A stretch of DNA of 64,000 nt from Alphaproteobacteria bacterium (GCA_024279135.1 JAJRRU010000001.1:62001-126000); one strand, 5' to 3'; positions 9,554-19,078 are shown, counted from the first letter of the stretch. Made by a program: numbers and translations. Notes: generated by a model not told the origin, from the sequence alone.

Positions 9554-9843
9554 GAACCCGGTTCTCGTTTATAGACAGGCTCGGTAATTTGACCATCTTC
9601 CAGTCGCGGAGCCTGATAGCGCCCGGCGTCGGGTGACACACCGGTGGAAATAGCCAGCCATGCCAGAGAGCCGATCATCAGCAAAAAACCAATCATTATA
9701 GCCCAGAACGCCGAACCCCGGGTAAAGCCGGGCGGGGCATCGCCGGTACGTTCGGCCCGTTTCTGGGCATACCACAGCCACAAAATATAAATACCAAGCG
9801 GTGCGATCAGGGGCAGCAGGACTTGAAAAAGAATGCGAGACAT
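9550..9843 (-). CDS. DUF6111 family small membrane protein
   Basis: A 97-residue protein with two predicted membrane helices (about residues 5-24 and 47-66) joined by a basic loop containing QKRAERTGDAPPG. It matches the short alphaproteobacterial DUF6111 proteins that lie between a NUDIX hydrolase and cca, exactly the order seen here. The gene starts 20 bases after the NUDIX gene and overlaps cca. Function is unknown. Confidence 0.75.
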   Translation of the reverse strand: MSRILFQVLLPLIAPLGIYILWLWYAQKRAERTGDAPPGFTRGSAFWAIMIGFLLMIGSLAWLAISTGVSPDAGRYQAPRLEDGQITEPVYKREPGS

Positions 9844-9863
9844 AAAAATACGCGCCTTTATTG

Positions 9864-10487
9864 TTAGGTAGGATTGTCGGGGCTCAGGTTGCCGTTAATG
9901 ACGTCATAAAAATCTCGCAAAATGCCAGCCGTTATGCCCCAGATATAATAATCATTATAAGGCATGGCGTAGCCTTGCCACTTAATATTTTCATCCAGTA
10001 CCCGTTTGACGTGTTGGTGGTTGGATGGATCGAGAATAAAGCTCAGCGGCACTTCGAATATTTCCGCAACCTCAACCGGATCGGGTGACATGTCAAACGG
10101 TGGCTCGATGGTGCCGACAATGGGGGTGACAGAAAACCCGGTTACCGTCAGGTAAGTATTGATGCGCCCGATTACCGTAATTTTCGAGGCTTCGATGCCA
10201 CATTCTTCTTCGGTTTCGCGCAAGGCCGTGGCAACCGGGCCGTCATCGTCTGCATCAACGTGTCCACCGGGCAGGCTGATTTGCCCCGGGTGATCGGCCA
10301 GATGATCGGTGCGCTGGGTAAACAGCACCGTCGGGCCTTCCTTGTGATTGATCAAAATCAGCAAAACGGCAGCCGGGCGCAAGGGCTGAATAGCCTCAAA
10401 ATGGGGGTTGAGAATATGGTCCCCGAATTCCCCACCCAGGTGTTTGTGATATTGTGCCAGACGCTTTTCAATCTCGCTTAAGGTCAC
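9864..10487 (-). CDS. CoA pyrophosphatase-type NUDIX hydrolase
   Basis: A 207-residue NUDIX enzyme. The UPF0035/CoA-pyrophosphatase signature FTQRTDHLADHPGQISLPGG comes directly before a NUDIX box ending in ALRETEEECGI. Family members cleave coenzyme A and related dinucleotides to a 4'-phosphopantetheine compound and 3',5'-ADP. It overlaps the DUF1285 gene by 4 bases and precedes the DUF6111 gene, so it belongs to a four-gene run ending with cca. Substrate assignment rests on the signature only. Confidence 0.88.
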   Translation of the reverse strand: MTLSEIEKRLAQYHKHLGGEFGDHILNPHFEAIQPLRPAAVLLILINHKEGPTVLFTQRTDHLADHPGQISLPGGHVDADDDGPVATALRETEEECGIEASKITVIGRINTYLTVTGFSVTPIVGTIEPPFDMSPDPVEVAEIFEVPLSFILDPSNHQHVKRVLDENIKWQGYAMPYNDYYIWGITAGILRDFYDVINGNLSPDNPT

Positions 10488-11104
10488 GTTTCAATGGCTC
10501 CAATTGGGAAAAACCGACCGCAGCTCCAGATCCCAAGCACGGTTTCGCCATTAATCTCGGATTGTTCAGCCAGATCAACCAGATGATATACCACAGAGCG
10601 TTCCAGCAGGGCTTCCAGACGGTCCCGGACGACAATATAGGGTTTGATACCGTGGTTTGCCGGGTCCGCGGCAATCCTCAAGGCATGATCGTCATCCAGT
10701 CGCACCAGGGTATCCACATTGGTGCGAAAGGTGATAACCGGTGTTTCGTTTTCCACGCTGGTGATGAGTTCTACGGCCATGAAAGGGGCGTCATCTACCG
10801 TGATGCGGGTCATCTCTACCGGGGTTGTGAGCCAGAACTGGCCATGATCGTCGCACCGAAGAATGGTTGCGAACAGCCTGATCATTGATGGGCGGGTAAT
10901 CAGCGATCCCTTGAAATACCATTTTCCGGTGGCGTCTATGCGCATGTCGATGTCACCGCAGAAAACCACGCGAGAATTTGATGCCAGTTTGGCCATGTCG
11001 GGTGCCAAATCCTTCATGGCAAGCTGTTTTGAGCCTGCCGGAGCGAGAGGTTTGGGAAGCTCCGGATTGTCGAGTAGATCGTCGCCGATTTTTGATTTTG
11101 GCAT
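10484..11104 (-). CDS. DUF1285 family protein
   Basis: A 206-residue cytosolic protein of unknown function. The DUF1285 core is clear: GDIDMRIDATGKWYFKGS, RLFATILRCDDHGQFWLTTP, and TFRTNVDTLVRLD in succession. I use the ATG at 11104 (MPKSKIGDD); an upstream TTG would add 35 residues read through a short palindromic repeat, which is unlikely to be coding. It heads the DUF1285-NUDIX-DUF6111-cca run, which is conserved in Alphaproteobacteria. Confidence 0.8.
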   Translation of the reverse strand: MPKSKIGDDLLDNPELPKPLAPAGSKQLAMKDLAPDMAKLASNSRVVFCGDIDMRIDATGKWYFKGSLITRPSMIRLFATILRCDDHGQFWLTTPVEMTRITVDDAPFMAVELITSVENETPVITFRTNVDTLVRLDDDHALRIAADPANHGIKPYIVVRDRLEALLERSVVYHLVDLAEQSEINGETVLGIWSCGRFFPIGAIET

Positions 11105-11164
11105 TTTCCAACCCGGTTGTGGACGTTGAGGATAACGATTGCTCACAATACGCCACACATTAAT

Positions 11165-11179
11165 GGGTCCTGACCCTAG
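11165..11179. repeat. Short palindromic dispersed repeat, copy 1
   Basis: GGGTCCTGACCCTAG, whose first 12 bases form GGGTC-CT-GACCC. It lies 3' of the LysR gene. An identical 15-base copy occurs at 59712-59726, also at the 3' end of a gene. Confidence 0.6.
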
Positions 11180-11205
11180 GGTAAATCCATAGTGTTGTGA
11201 CGATC

Positions 11206-12108
11206 TCAACTATCCCATGGTGGTTCAGGATAAAATCGTTGAATTAAAAAATCCACGAACAACCGAACCTTGGTCGACAGGTGGCGGTTGTGGGGGTAGA
11301 CCGCATAGATGTTACCAAAGGTGTTGGTATATTCGCGCAACACCGGGATCAGGATTCCGGCCTGGATATCATCGTGGCAGATAAACGTGGGGGATATGAG
11401 AATACCCAGACTGGCCCTTGCCGCGCTCAGCAGTGCGCCACCATTATTGGCCTGGAAATTACCCTGGACCTTGACGGTTGATATGCCATCCGGGCCATCG
11501 AAACGCCATTCACTGCCGTTGAGAAGGTAGGTATAGATCAGGCAATTGTACCTGGCCAGATCGCTTGGGTGGTGGGGTATGCCATGGGTTTCCCAGTATT
11601 CAGGGCTGGCGCTGACCATCTGGCGAAACGGGGCAATTTTTTTGGCGATCAGGGATGAGTCCGGCATACTGGTGATGCGGATCACCATATCGAACCCTTC
11701 GTCCACCACGTTGATAACCCGGTCATTCAGGTCCAGATCCACTTCCAGGTCGCGGTGCAGCATCATGAAATCGGCGATGGCATCAGCCAGATAACGGACC
11801 CCGAAGCTGACCGGCGCGTTGATCCGTAATGTGCCGCGCAGCGACGTATGCAGTTCGGCCACCGAACGTTCGGCATCTTCCAGATCATCCAGGATACGCT
11901 GACATCGATCATGGAAAGCCTGCCCGGCCTCTGTGGGGTTTACAGAGCGGGTGGTGCGGTTCAGCAAACGCGCACCCAGATGGTCTTCCAGCTGGCTGAC
12001 GTGCTTGCTGATTGCCGACTTGGTCTGGCCCAGAGCCTTGGCCGCCGCGGTGAAGCTGCCGGTCTGTACGACTTTGGTGAAAGCCCGGAGGCTGGCGAGT
12101 GTTTCCAT
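11206..12108 (-). CDS. LysR-family transcriptional regulator
   Basis: A 300-residue regulator. The N-terminal winged helix (residues 4-62) has FTAAAKALGQTKSAISKHVSQLE, seen as FTAAAKALGQT plus KSAISKHVSQLE, then the usual LLNRTTRSVNPTEAG. The rest is a periplasmic-binding-type effector domain, closest in style to the CrgA/DmlR-type subgroup. I start at METLASLRAF (12108); the frame runs further up but into the divergent promoter. It faces azoR across 113 bases containing a 25-base inverted repeat, so it most likely controls the azoR-led operon, possibly in response to quinones or electrophiles. Confidence 0.9.
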   Translation of the reverse strand: METLASLRAFTKVVQTGSFTAAAKALGQTKSAISKHVSQLEDHLGARLLNRTTRSVNPTEAGQAFHDRCQRILDDLEDAERSVAELHTSLRGTLRINAPVSFGVRYLADAIADFMMLHRDLEVDLDLNDRVINVVDEGFDMVIRITSMPDSSLIAKKIAPFRQMVSASPEYWETHGIPHHPSDLARYNCLIYTYLLNGSEWRFDGPDGISTVKVQGNFQANNGGALLSAARASLGILISPTFICHDDIQAGILIPVLREYTNTFGNIYAVYPHNRHLSTKVRLFVDFLIQRFYPEPPWDS

Positions 12109-12120
12109 GGAAGTTGGTTC

Positions 12121-12145
12121 TATTGTTTCTAATTTCGAAACAATA
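12121..12145. promoter_or_regulatory. Candidate LysR operator between lysR-type gene and azoR
   Basis: TATTGTTTC-TAATTTC-GAAACAATA, a perfect 9+9 inverted repeat with a 7-base spacer. It contains T-N11-A spacings typical of LysR sites and sits just upstream of the LysR start, in the divergent promoter region. Confidence 0.65.
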
Positions 12146-12221
12146 TAGTTCAAAACTGTCCAATTGTAAATTATGCCAATGGGCTTAATATTTAAACAAC
12201 CCGAAACCAAGGAGAATATTC

Positions 12222-12836
12222 ATGACCAGTATGCTGCTTATCAATGCCAGCCCAAATCCTGAGTCCAGTGTCACCCGTGACATGACCGCGCATTTTTCAA
12301 AACTCTGGTTGCAGGCCAACCCGGGATCAGAAATTTCATCCCGCGACGTGGGTCTGAATCCGCCGCCCCATCTGGATCAGGGCACCATCGGGGCCTATTA
12401 CACCCCCCATGATGCGCGCACGGACGACCAGAAGGACCAGTTGGAATTATCAGACACCATCGTAGAAGAAGTTATGGACGCCGATGTGATCGTCATCGGT
12501 TCACCCATGCATAATTTTGGTATATCATCAGGGCTGAAAACCTGGATCGACCATCTGGCCCGTGTGGGCGTGACATTCAGCTATACGGAAAACGGACCGC
12601 AGGGTCATTTGAGCGGGCGCAAGGTTTATGTGCTGACGGCGCGTGGCGGCAACTATAGTAAGGACTCCCCGGCCACAAATATGAATATTCAGGAGCCCTA
12701 CTTGCGCACTTTATTGGGTTTTCTGGGACTGGATGATGTGCAGTTTATCAACGCCGAAGGTGTTGCCGGTGGCATGGATGGACGCGACAAGGCGCTGAGC
12801 GATATTGCAACGGTCATCACACGAGAGGCCGCATAA
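12222..12836 (+). CDS. azoR: FMN-dependent NADH-quinone/azo reductase
   Basis: A 204-residue flavodoxin-fold protein that reduces quinones and azo dyes by two electrons using NAD(P)H. The FMN phosphate loop INASPNPESSVTR near residue 7, the GSPMHNFGISSGLKTWIDH segment near residue 92, and TARGGNYSKD near residue 140 are typical AzoR features. Its start follows an AAGGAGAA ribosome site. One base separates it from the glutathionyl-hydroquinone reductase gene, and the divergent LysR gene probably regulates both. Confidence 0.92.
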   Translation: MTSMLLINASPNPESSVTRDMTAHFSKLWLQANPGSEISSRDVGLNPPPHLDQGTIGAYYTPHDARTDDQKDQLELSDTIVEEVMDADVIVIGSPMHNFGISSGLKTWIDHLARVGVTFSYTENGPQGHLSGRKVYVLTARGGNYSKDSPATNMNIQEPYLRTLLGFLGLDDVQFINAEGVAGGMDGRDKALSDIATVITREAA

Positions 12837-12837
12837 A

Positions 12838-13809
12838 ATGGGTATTCTGGTAGACGGTAAATGGCTGGATAAAGGGTATGATACGGCCAAAACAGATGGC
12901 CGGTTCGTGCGTTGGAACAGTGTATTTCGCAACTGGATCACCGCCGATGGTTCGCCCGGCCCGAGCGGACTAGGCGGTTTTCCGGCCGAGGCCGGACGAT
13001 ATCACCTGTATGTTTCCTTTGCCTGTCCATGGGCCCACCGCGCCCTGATATTTCGCGCCCTGAAAGGTTTGCAGGACATTATATCGCTCAGTGTGGTCGA
13101 CCCGCTGATGCTGGAAAACGGCTGGACGCTTTCCGCCGGGGCTGATCCCGTCAATCAGGCCTCATTCATGCATGAGGTCTATACCACCGCAGAGGAATGT
13201 TATTCGGGGCGGGTCACGGTTCCGGTGCTGTGGGACAAACAACGCAACACGATTGTCAGTAACGAATCTTTTGAAATTATTCGTATGTTCAACTCGGCCT
13301 TCGATGGAATGCCCGGCGTAAATGCCGATCTGGATTTCTATCCATCGGATTTGCGTGATGACATTGATGCCATCAATGGAACCATTTATCAGGCGATCAA
13401 CAACGGGGTCTACCGGGCCGGTTTCGCCAGCACGCAAGATGCCTATGAAGAAGCCATCGGGGATATTTTTGACTGTCTCGATGGGCTGGAGGATCGCCTG
13501 TCAGGCCAGCGCTATCTGGTTGGTGAGCGGATCACCGAGGCCGATTGGCGGTTGTTTACCACCCTGGTGCGTTTCGATCCGGTCTATGTGGGGCATTTCA
13601 AGTGTAATCGACGCCCGATTGCGGATTATGCCAATTTATGGGCCTATACCCGTGAGTTGTATCAGATACCCGGGGTTAGCCAGACCGTTGAGATGAATCA
13701 CATCAAACAACATTATTACACCAGTCACCGCTTTATTAATCCCACCGGCATCGTGCCGGTCGGACCGGACCTTGATTACACACAAGCCCACGGGCGGGAC
13801 GCCTTATGA
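12838..13809 (+). CDS. Glutathionyl-hydroquinone reductase (Xi-class glutathione transferase)
   Basis: A 323-residue protein with an N-terminal thioredoxin-like domain holding the catalytic CPWAHR (Cys near residue 61) and a helical C-terminal domain with the N-capping-type YLVGERITEADWRLF. Xi-class enzymes remove glutathione from glutathionyl-hydroquinones and depend on the CPWA cysteine. It sits one base after azoR and overlaps the pirin gene by 4 bases, so the three form one translation unit aimed at quinone or electrophile stress. Confidence 0.9.
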   Translation: MGILVDGKWLDKGYDTAKTDGRFVRWNSVFRNWITADGSPGPSGLGGFPAEAGRYHLYVSFACPWAHRALIFRALKGLQDIISLSVVDPLMLENGWTLSAGADPVNQASFMHEVYTTAEECYSGRVTVPVLWDKQRNTIVSNESFEIIRMFNSAFDGMPGVNADLDFYPSDLRDDIDAINGTIYQAINNGVYRAGFASTQDAYEEAIGDIFDCLDGLEDRLSGQRYLVGERITEADWRLFTTLVRFDPVYVGHFKCNRRPIADYANLWAYTRELYQIPGVSQTVEMNHIKQHYYTSHRFINPTGIVPVGPDLDYTQAHGRDAL

Positions 13810-14549
13810 TCGAAATATTCCCGCTGGATCAACTGGGTTCGGCCGATCACGGATGGCTGTCCACACATTTTCATTTCAGCTTTGCCGACTATCATGATCC
13901 CCAGCGCATGGGGTTGGGACCGTTGCGGGTCTGGAATGATGATTTGATTCAACCCGGAACCGGCTTTCCCATGCACCCGCACAAGGATGTGGAGATTATC
14001 ACGTTCCTTCGAACCGGTGCGATCAGCCATGAAGACAATATGGGCAATGCCGGGCGCACGGTAGCCGGGGATATTCAGGTCATGAGTGCGGGGACCGGTG
14101 TTTTTCATTCCGAATATAATCTGGAAGACCGTGATACCACTTTGTTTCAGATCTGGATCTACCCCGACAAGCGTGATTATGAGCCACGTTGGGAGACCAA
14201 ACGTTTTCCACAATCGACCGGACACGGGCAGTTTAGCGTCATGGCCTCGGGTCGGCCAGGCGATAAAGACAGTAACGCTTTGACGATCCATCAGGATGCC
14301 GCCTTGCTGGCGGCGACCCTCAAAGCCGGGCAAACGGCAACCCATGAACTGGCCAAAGGCCGGGCGGGCTATCTGGTTCCCGCACGTGGCTCGCTAAAGC
14401 TGAACGGTGAGATCACCGTGCCCGAGCGGGCCGGGGTCAGTCTTATCGAAGAATCCGACTTAAACATTGAAGCTTTGGAAGAAAGCGAGATTGTGCTCGT
14501 CGATGTGCCCTATCCGTGGCATCCTCGCCAGGTAATCGCTAACCAGTAG
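13806..14549 (+). CDS. Pirin family protein
   Basis: A 247-residue bicupin. The N-terminal cupin carries the pirin metal ligands in FPMHPHKDVEIITF and the later GTGVFHSEYN; the C-terminal half is the pirin-C domain. The YhhW-type bacterial pirins show quercetin 2,3-dioxygenase activity in some cases. Overlap with the upstream glutathione transferase gene (ATGA) places it in the azoR operon, where a role in aromatic or redox stress is plausible but unproven. Confidence 0.88.
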   Translation: MIEIFPLDQLGSADHGWLSTHFHFSFADYHDPQRMGLGPLRVWNDDLIQPGTGFPMHPHKDVEIITFLRTGAISHEDNMGNAGRTVAGDIQVMSAGTGVFHSEYNLEDRDTTLFQIWIYPDKRDYEPRWETKRFPQSTGHGQFSVMASGRPGDKDSNALTIHQDAALLAATLKAGQTATHELAKGRAGYLVPARGSLKLNGEITVPERAGVSLIEESDLNIEALEESEIVLVDVPYPWHPRQVIANQ

Positions 14550-14558
14550 GCTTCGAGC

Positions 14559-15194
14559 ATGGCCAAAGCTAAACGACCCGGATTGCGCAAGCTGATTGCC
14601 CAGTGTCCGCACATGGCAACCATCCACCGTTTGTGTGGTTCGCCGCAGGCGCGCATACGCGAACCGGGGTTTGCGGTGCTGCTGCGTATTATCATCGATC
14701 AACAGGTATCGGTCCATGCCGGGGCGGCAATCTGGCGGCGACTGGAAGAGGCGCTTGTTCATGTTACGCCCGAACGGGTTCTGAGCTTCGACGAGGCTGA
14801 CCTGCGGGCTTGTGGCCTGAGCGGAGCTAAGGCGCGCTATGCCACCGCACTGGCCCAGGCGATTGTCTCAGGTCAACTTGATCTGGATGGCCTGGTGCGC
14901 AAATCCAATGTGCGGGTTCAGGCCGAACTGGTTCAGATCAAGGGTATCGGACGCTGGACGGCAGAAATTTATCTGATGTTTGCCTTGGGCCGGGCCGATG
15001 TCTGGCCCGCCGGGGATCTGGCTGTGGCGGCGTCTGCGGGGCATTTGCTGGGCTTGGATAAACGTCCCACGCCCAAGGAACTGGACCTGATCGGCGAACG
15101 GTGGCGACCCTGGCGCTCGACGGCGGCAGTCATGTTATGGCATTATTATCATCATATTAAATCTGGCTTCGGCGGTGTGCCTGGCCAGACGTAA
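14559..15194 (+). CDS. DNA-3-methyladenine glycosylase II (AlkA-like, HhH-GPD)
   Basis: A 211-residue base-excision enzyme. The helix-hairpin-helix IKGIGRWTAEIYLMF (near residue 127) is followed by the catalytic aspartate in DVWPAGDLAV. It lacks the N-terminal TBP-like domain of E. coli AlkA, as do many compact bacterial forms, and has no iron-sulfur cysteines. It starts 9 bases after the pirin gene, so it is probably the last gene of the azoR operon, giving a DNA-repair function to an electrophile-response unit. Confidence 0.88.
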   Translation: MAKAKRPGLRKLIAQCPHMATIHRLCGSPQARIREPGFAVLLRIIIDQQVSVHAGAAIWRRLEEALVHVTPERVLSFDEADLRACGLSGAKARYATALAQAIVSGQLDLDGLVRKSNVRVQAELVQIKGIGRWTAEIYLMFALGRADVWPAGDLAVAASAGHLLGLDKRPTPKELDLIGERWRPWRSTAAVMLWHYYHHIKSGFGGVPGQT

Positions 15195-15240
15195 GTCACG
15201 GCCAGACGTAAGTCACGGTCAGATATAAGGCCCGACATAA
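15183..15240 (+). repeat. 17-bp tandem repeat after the glycosylase gene
   Basis: GGCCAGACGTAAGTCAC occurs twice in tandem (15183-15199, 15200-15216), followed by two decayed units (GGTCAGATATAAG, GCCCGACATAAAAG). The first unit contains the stop codon of the glycosylase gene. Confidence 0.7.
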
Positions 15241-15265
15241 AAGTAGCCGTTCAGGAGGATACCCC

Positions 15266-15667
15266 ATGGCGTTTGTAATTCGTGATACCCAAGGCACTAT
15301 TGTGGGTGTGTACAATCAACCGGTCGAAGGAGCCGAGGAAGTGGCCGCCGATGATGCCGGTCTGTTGGCGTTCGTTCAGGCCACGGCACCAATCACGGCA
15401 CCGACGACAAACCCTGAAAATTCCGGCAATGATCGTGAAGCGCAGGAAAACTGGCAGGTTTCCGATTTAACCCTTGTACGGGTTATGGAGGATTTAATTG
15501 ATATATTAATTAACAAAAACGTCGTTAATTTTACCGATTTCCCCCCCGGTGCACAGAAAAAACTGTTGGGCAGGCGCGGTTTGCGCAGCGAAATGGCTTA
15601 TTTGTCTACATTGTTTGAAGGTGCCGATGAGGATTTCGACGAATCCGGCGGCGGCGGTTATTTATAG
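15266..15667 (+). CDS. Conserved hypothetical protein (tryptophan synthase beta-like annotation family)
   Basis: A 133-residue acidic protein. The N-terminus (FVIRDTQGTIVGVYNQP) looks like a small beta unit; a low-complexity Thr/Pro/Asn linker follows (residues 42-60), then a helical segment VRVMEDLIDILINKNVVNFTD and KLLGRRGLRSEM. Similar short proteins in Proteobacteria are often labelled 'tryptophan synthase subunit beta-like', a misleading name because no PLP site is present. It has its own AGGAGG ribosome site. Function is unknown. Confidence 0.7.
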   Translation: MAFVIRDTQGTIVGVYNQPVEGAEEVAADDAGLLAFVQATAPITAPTTNPENSGNDREAQENWQVSDLTLVRVMEDLIDILINKNVVNFTDFPPGAQKKLLGRRGLRSEMAYLSTLFEGADEDFDESGGGGYL

Positions 15668-15683
15668 TCTTCACAAACTGGCG

Positions 15684-15713
15684 GGCGGAAAGCCGTCAAA
15701 TCGACTTTCCGCC
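15684..15713. terminator. Probable terminator hairpin between convergent genes
   Basis: GGCGGAAAG pairs with CTTTCCGCC around a 12-base loop. It lies between the 133-residue protein gene and the end of gcvP. No strong T-run follows on either strand, so efficiency is uncertain. Confidence 0.55.
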
Positions 15714-15721
15714 TTCAGATA

Positions 15722-18628
15722 TTATTCTGCCGCTTCGTCATAGGCCTCCATGGGCGGGCATGAACAGACCAACTGGCGATCGCCGTGCACGTTATCGATA
15801 CGTCCAACCGGTGGCCAGTATTTATCTTCACGGATGGTTGGTAACGGGAAGTAGGCATCCTGTTTGGTATAAGGATAAGACCACGGTGTCTCCATCAACA
15901 GGTGATGAGTATGGGGAGCATTGTGCAGCAAATTGTTTTGTGCATGGGCGGTACCGTCCTCGATATCCTGAATTTCCTTTCTGATCTGGATCATGGCATC
16001 GCAAAACCGGTCCAGTTCTCGTTTGGCTTCCGATTCTGTCGGTTCAATCATCAAGGTATCGACCACCGGGAAAGACATGGTCGGGGCATGGAAACCGTAA
16101 TCGACGAGCCGCTTGGCAACGTCTTCGTTGGTGATGCCGCAGCTTTCCTTGATGGGGCTCAAATCCAGAATACATTCATGGGCTACGAAGCCGTTTTCGC
16201 CGCTATAGAGCACCGGATAGTAGGGGGCCAGCCGCTTGGCGATATAATTGGCATTCAAGATCGCTACTTCGGTGGCATATTTCATGCCCTGTGGACCCAT
16301 CATGGAAATATAAGCCCATGATATGGGCAGGATACTGGCCGATCCCCACGGGGCGGCCGCAACTGCACCGATGGTCCCGTCTTCACCTTCTGCCGGGTTG
16401 ACCCCTTCGACGATGGCATGGTTGGGCAGGAAGGGAGCCAGATGTGTCTGGCAACCGATGGGGCCAACACCCGGTCCGCCACCACCGTGGGGGATGGCGA
16501 AGGTCTTGTGCAGGTTCAGGTGCATGACGTCGGCCCCAAACTCGCCGGGCTTGGCAAGACCGACCAGCGCATTCATGTTGGCACCATCCAGATAGACCTG
16601 GCCGCCATTATCGTGGATGACCTTGCAAATTTCGACGATGGGTTTCTCAAATACCCCATGGGTCGAAGGATAGGTAATCATCAGAGCCGCCAGATTGTCG
16701 TTGTGCAACTGGGCTTTTTCTTTCAGATCATCCACATTGACATTGCCGTTTTCATCGGACGCTACCACGACGACTTTCATGCCGGCCATGTTTGCGCTGG
16801 CCGGGTTGGTGCCGTGGGATGATGACGGGATCAGGCAGATATTTCTGTGGCCCTGACCGTTGGCCTCGTGATAGCGGCGGATGACCGCCAGGCCGGAAAA
16901 TTCGCCCTGTGATCCGGCGTTGGGTTGCAGGGACACCGCCTTGAAGCCGGTTATTTCACACAGCATATCTTCCAGTTCTTCGAACAACTGCTGATAGCCC
17001 TGTGCCTGATCGAGGGGGGCGAAAGGGTGCATGGCCGCGAAATTACGCCATGTGACCGGTATCATCTCCGTGGTGGCATTGAGTTTCATGGTGCACGAGC
17101 CAAGCGGGATCATGGCACGGTCCAGGGCGATGTCTTTTGCCTGTAACCAGCGCAGATACCGTAACAGTTCGGTTTCAGCGTGATAGAGCGAGAACACCGG
17201 ATGGGTCAGATACGGGCTGGTCCGGCTCAGGGCATCAGGGATGGTGTGATGGGTCTCTTTATCCAGTGTGTCGATATCGAGTTTATCGGATCCTTTGGAG
17301 CTGAACACGTTCCACAAGGCCCGGATGTTCCGCCGCCGGGTCGTCTCGTCGATGGAAATACCCAGGTGATCGGCGTCGATCACGCGTAAATTGATGCGCG
17401 ATTCGCGTGCCCGTGCAGCGATCCGGCTGGCCTGTCCGGGTACCCGAACCATGACCGTGTCATAGAAGGCTTCATGGACAATTTCAAAACCCAGCTTGCC
17501 CAAACCGTTTGCTGTGATGCGGGCCATGCGGTGAATTTTGCGTGATATGCGCAAGATACCGTCCTGGCCGTGATAAACCGCATAGAACCCAGCCAGCACA
17601 GCCAACAGAACCTGTGCGGTACAAATGTTGCTGGTAGCTTTTTCCCGGCGAATGTGTTGTTCGCGGGTTTGCAGAGCCATGCGCAAGGCCTGTTTGCCCT
17701 GGGAGTCTTTGGATACACCGATAATCCGGCCTGGAATTTGGCGGGTATATTTTTCTTTGGTGGCGAAAAAGGCCGCGTGGGGGCCGCCATAACCCATGGG
17801 AACGCCAAAACGCTGGGCCGAGCCGATAACAATATCGGCGTCCATTTCACCGGGTGGTTTGAGGATGGCCAGGGCCATCAGATCGGTTGCCACACAGGCG
17901 ATGGCTTTGGTCTCATGAGCGGCAGATATAATCGATTCCGGGTCGCGGATCTCGCCGGTAGATCCCGGATACTGGATCATCACACCGAACACATCATGGT
18001 CGCCCAATTCGCTCCACGGGTCGCCAATCACGATGGTGAACTCGGCCAGTTTTGCCCGGGTCTGCATAACCGTGATAGTTTGGGGGTGGCAATTCTTGTC
18101 GACGAAGAATGTGTCACAGCCTCTTTTCTTGGAAATACGGTGAGACATGGACATGGCTTCGGCCGCCGCCGTGGCCTCATCCAGCATGGAGGCATTGGCC
18201 AGGCTCATACCCGTCATGTCTATAATGACTTGTTGGTAATTCAGCACGGCTTCGAGCCTGCCTTGGGAAACTTCCGCCTGATAGGGGGTATAGGCCGTAT
18301 ACCAGCCCGGATTTTCCAGTACGTTTCGTAAAATCACGTTGGGCATAACCACGCCGTAATAGCCCATGCCGATCATGGAAATGAAAACCTGGTTACGGCT
18401 ACTCATTTTGCGCAGCACACTCAATGAGTAGCGTTCAGATATATTGGATGGCAGATCAAGCGGCTGTTTGATCCGGATTGCCTCTGGTACAGTCTTGTCG
18501 ATCAGTTCGTCCAGGTCGGCCACACCGATCGTTTCCAGCATGGATTCGATCTGCTTTTCGCCTGGGCCAACATGGCGGCGAATGAAATCGTTGGTTCTTT
18601 CCAGTGCATCGAGGGGGCTGTGATGCAT
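15722..18628 (-). CDS. gcvP: Glycine dehydrogenase (decarboxylating), P protein
   Basis: A 968-residue fused alpha/beta-type P protein, normal length for the single-chain form. It decarboxylates glycine with PLP and hands the aminomethyl group to the H-protein lipoyl arm. The PLP lysine lies in [18 protein letters not shown] (near residue 710). The gene overlaps the gcvH stop by one base (TAATG), so translation is coupled. It is the last gene of the riboswitch-controlled gcvT-gcvH-gcvP operon. Confidence 0.97.
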   Translation of the reverse strand: MHHSPLDALERTNDFIRRHVGPGEKQIESMLETIGVADLDELIDKTVPEAIRIKQPLDLPSNISERYSLSVLRKMSSRNQVFISMIGMGYYGVVMPNVILRNVLENPGWYTAYTPYQAEVSQGRLEAVLNYQQVIIDMTGMSLANASMLDEATAAAEAMSMSHRISKKRGCDTFFVDKNCHPQTITVMQTRAKLAEFTIVIGDPWSELGDHDVFGVMIQYPGSTGEIRDPESIISAAHETKAIACVATDLMALAILKPPGEMDADIVIGSAQRFGVPMGYGGPHAAFFATKEKYTRQIPGRIIGVSKDSQGKQALRMALQTREQHIRREKATSNICTAQVLLAVLAGFYAVYHGQDGILRISRKIHRMARITANGLGKLGFEIVHEAFYDTVMVRVPGQASRIAARARESRINLRVIDADHLGISIDETTRRRNIRALWNVFSSKGSDKLDIDTLDKETHHTIPDALSRTSPYLTHPVFSLYHAETELLRYLRWLQAKDIALDRAMIPLGSCTMKLNATTEMIPVTWRNFAAMHPFAPLDQAQGYQQLFEELEDMLCEITGFKAVSLQPNAGSQGEFSGLAVIRRYHEANGQGHRNICLIPSSSHGTNPASANMAGMKVVVVASDENGNVNVDDLKEKAQLHNDNLAALMITYPSTHGVFEKPIVEICKVIHDNGGQVYLDGANMNALVGLAKPGEFGADVMHLNLHKTFAIPHGGGGPGVGPIGCQTHLAPFLPNHAIVEGVNPAEGEDGTIGAVAAAPWGSASILPISWAYISMMGPQGMKYATEVAILNANYIAKRLAPYYPVLYSGENGFVAHECILDLSPIKESCGITNEDVAKRLVDYGFHAPTMSFPVVDTLMIEPTESEAKRELDRFCDAMIQIRKEIQDIEDGTAHAQNNLLHNAPHTHHLLMETPWSYPYTKQDAYFPLPTIREDKYWPPVGRIDNVHGDRQLVCSCPPMEAYDEAAE

Positions 18629-19002
18629 TATTCCAGCTCCTCGGTAAATGACGTATAAGCGCCTTTGTCCAACAGTTCATCGAGCTGTACGGCATCGGAC
18701 AGTTTAATTTTATACATCCAGCCATCGCCCTCGGCGGAGCTGTTGATCAGGGCCGGATCATCGTTCAGGGCTTCGTTAATTTCAATGATTTCGCCACTTA
18801 CGGGTGCGAATACTTCACTGGCTGCCTTGACCGATTCGATAACCCCGGTCTCTTCGCCTTGCTCGAAGGTATCGCCGACTTCCGGCAAGTCAACAAAGAC
18901 CACATCACCCAGTTGTTCCTGGGCGTAATTTGTGATGCCCACGGTGGACGTGCCATCATTGGTTTCTACCCATTCGTGGTCATTGGTAAATTTGATGCTC
19001 AT
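18628..19002 (-). CDS. gcvH: Glycine cleavage system H protein
   Basis: A 124-residue lipoyl carrier. The lipoylated lysine is in [17 protein letters not shown] near residue 62, and the N-terminus [10 protein letters not shown] is typical. The start at 19002 (MSIKF) has GGAG nine bases upstream; an earlier in-frame TTG would contain that ribosome site. It shuttles intermediates between the P, T and L proteins. gcvT is 76 bases upstream and gcvP overlaps by one base. No L protein gene is in the window. Confidence 0.96.
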   Translation of the reverse strand: MSIKFTNDHEWVETNDGTSTVGITNYAQEQLGDVVFVDLPEVGDTFEQGEETGVIESVKAASEVFAPVSGEIIEINEALNDDPALINSSAEGDGWMYKIKLSDAVQLDELLDKGAYTSFTEELE

Positions 19003-19078
19003 TTTATATTTCTCCAATTAAATTAAATTTCGATGTGTAACGGTTTGCAGGATCGGGCTGTAATAGTATGAGCCCGCA

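Noticed and set aside
10484-11209. TTG start extending the DUF1285 protein by 35 residues
   Set aside because: The added segment is read through the palindromic GGGTCCTGACCC element and lacks family similarity; the ATG at 11104 is preferred.
17570-18331. Long plus-strand frame (about 250 codons) opposite gcvP
   Set aside because: It lies entirely within a certain gcvP gene, has no recognisable domain and no ribosome site; it is a shadow frame of codon bias.
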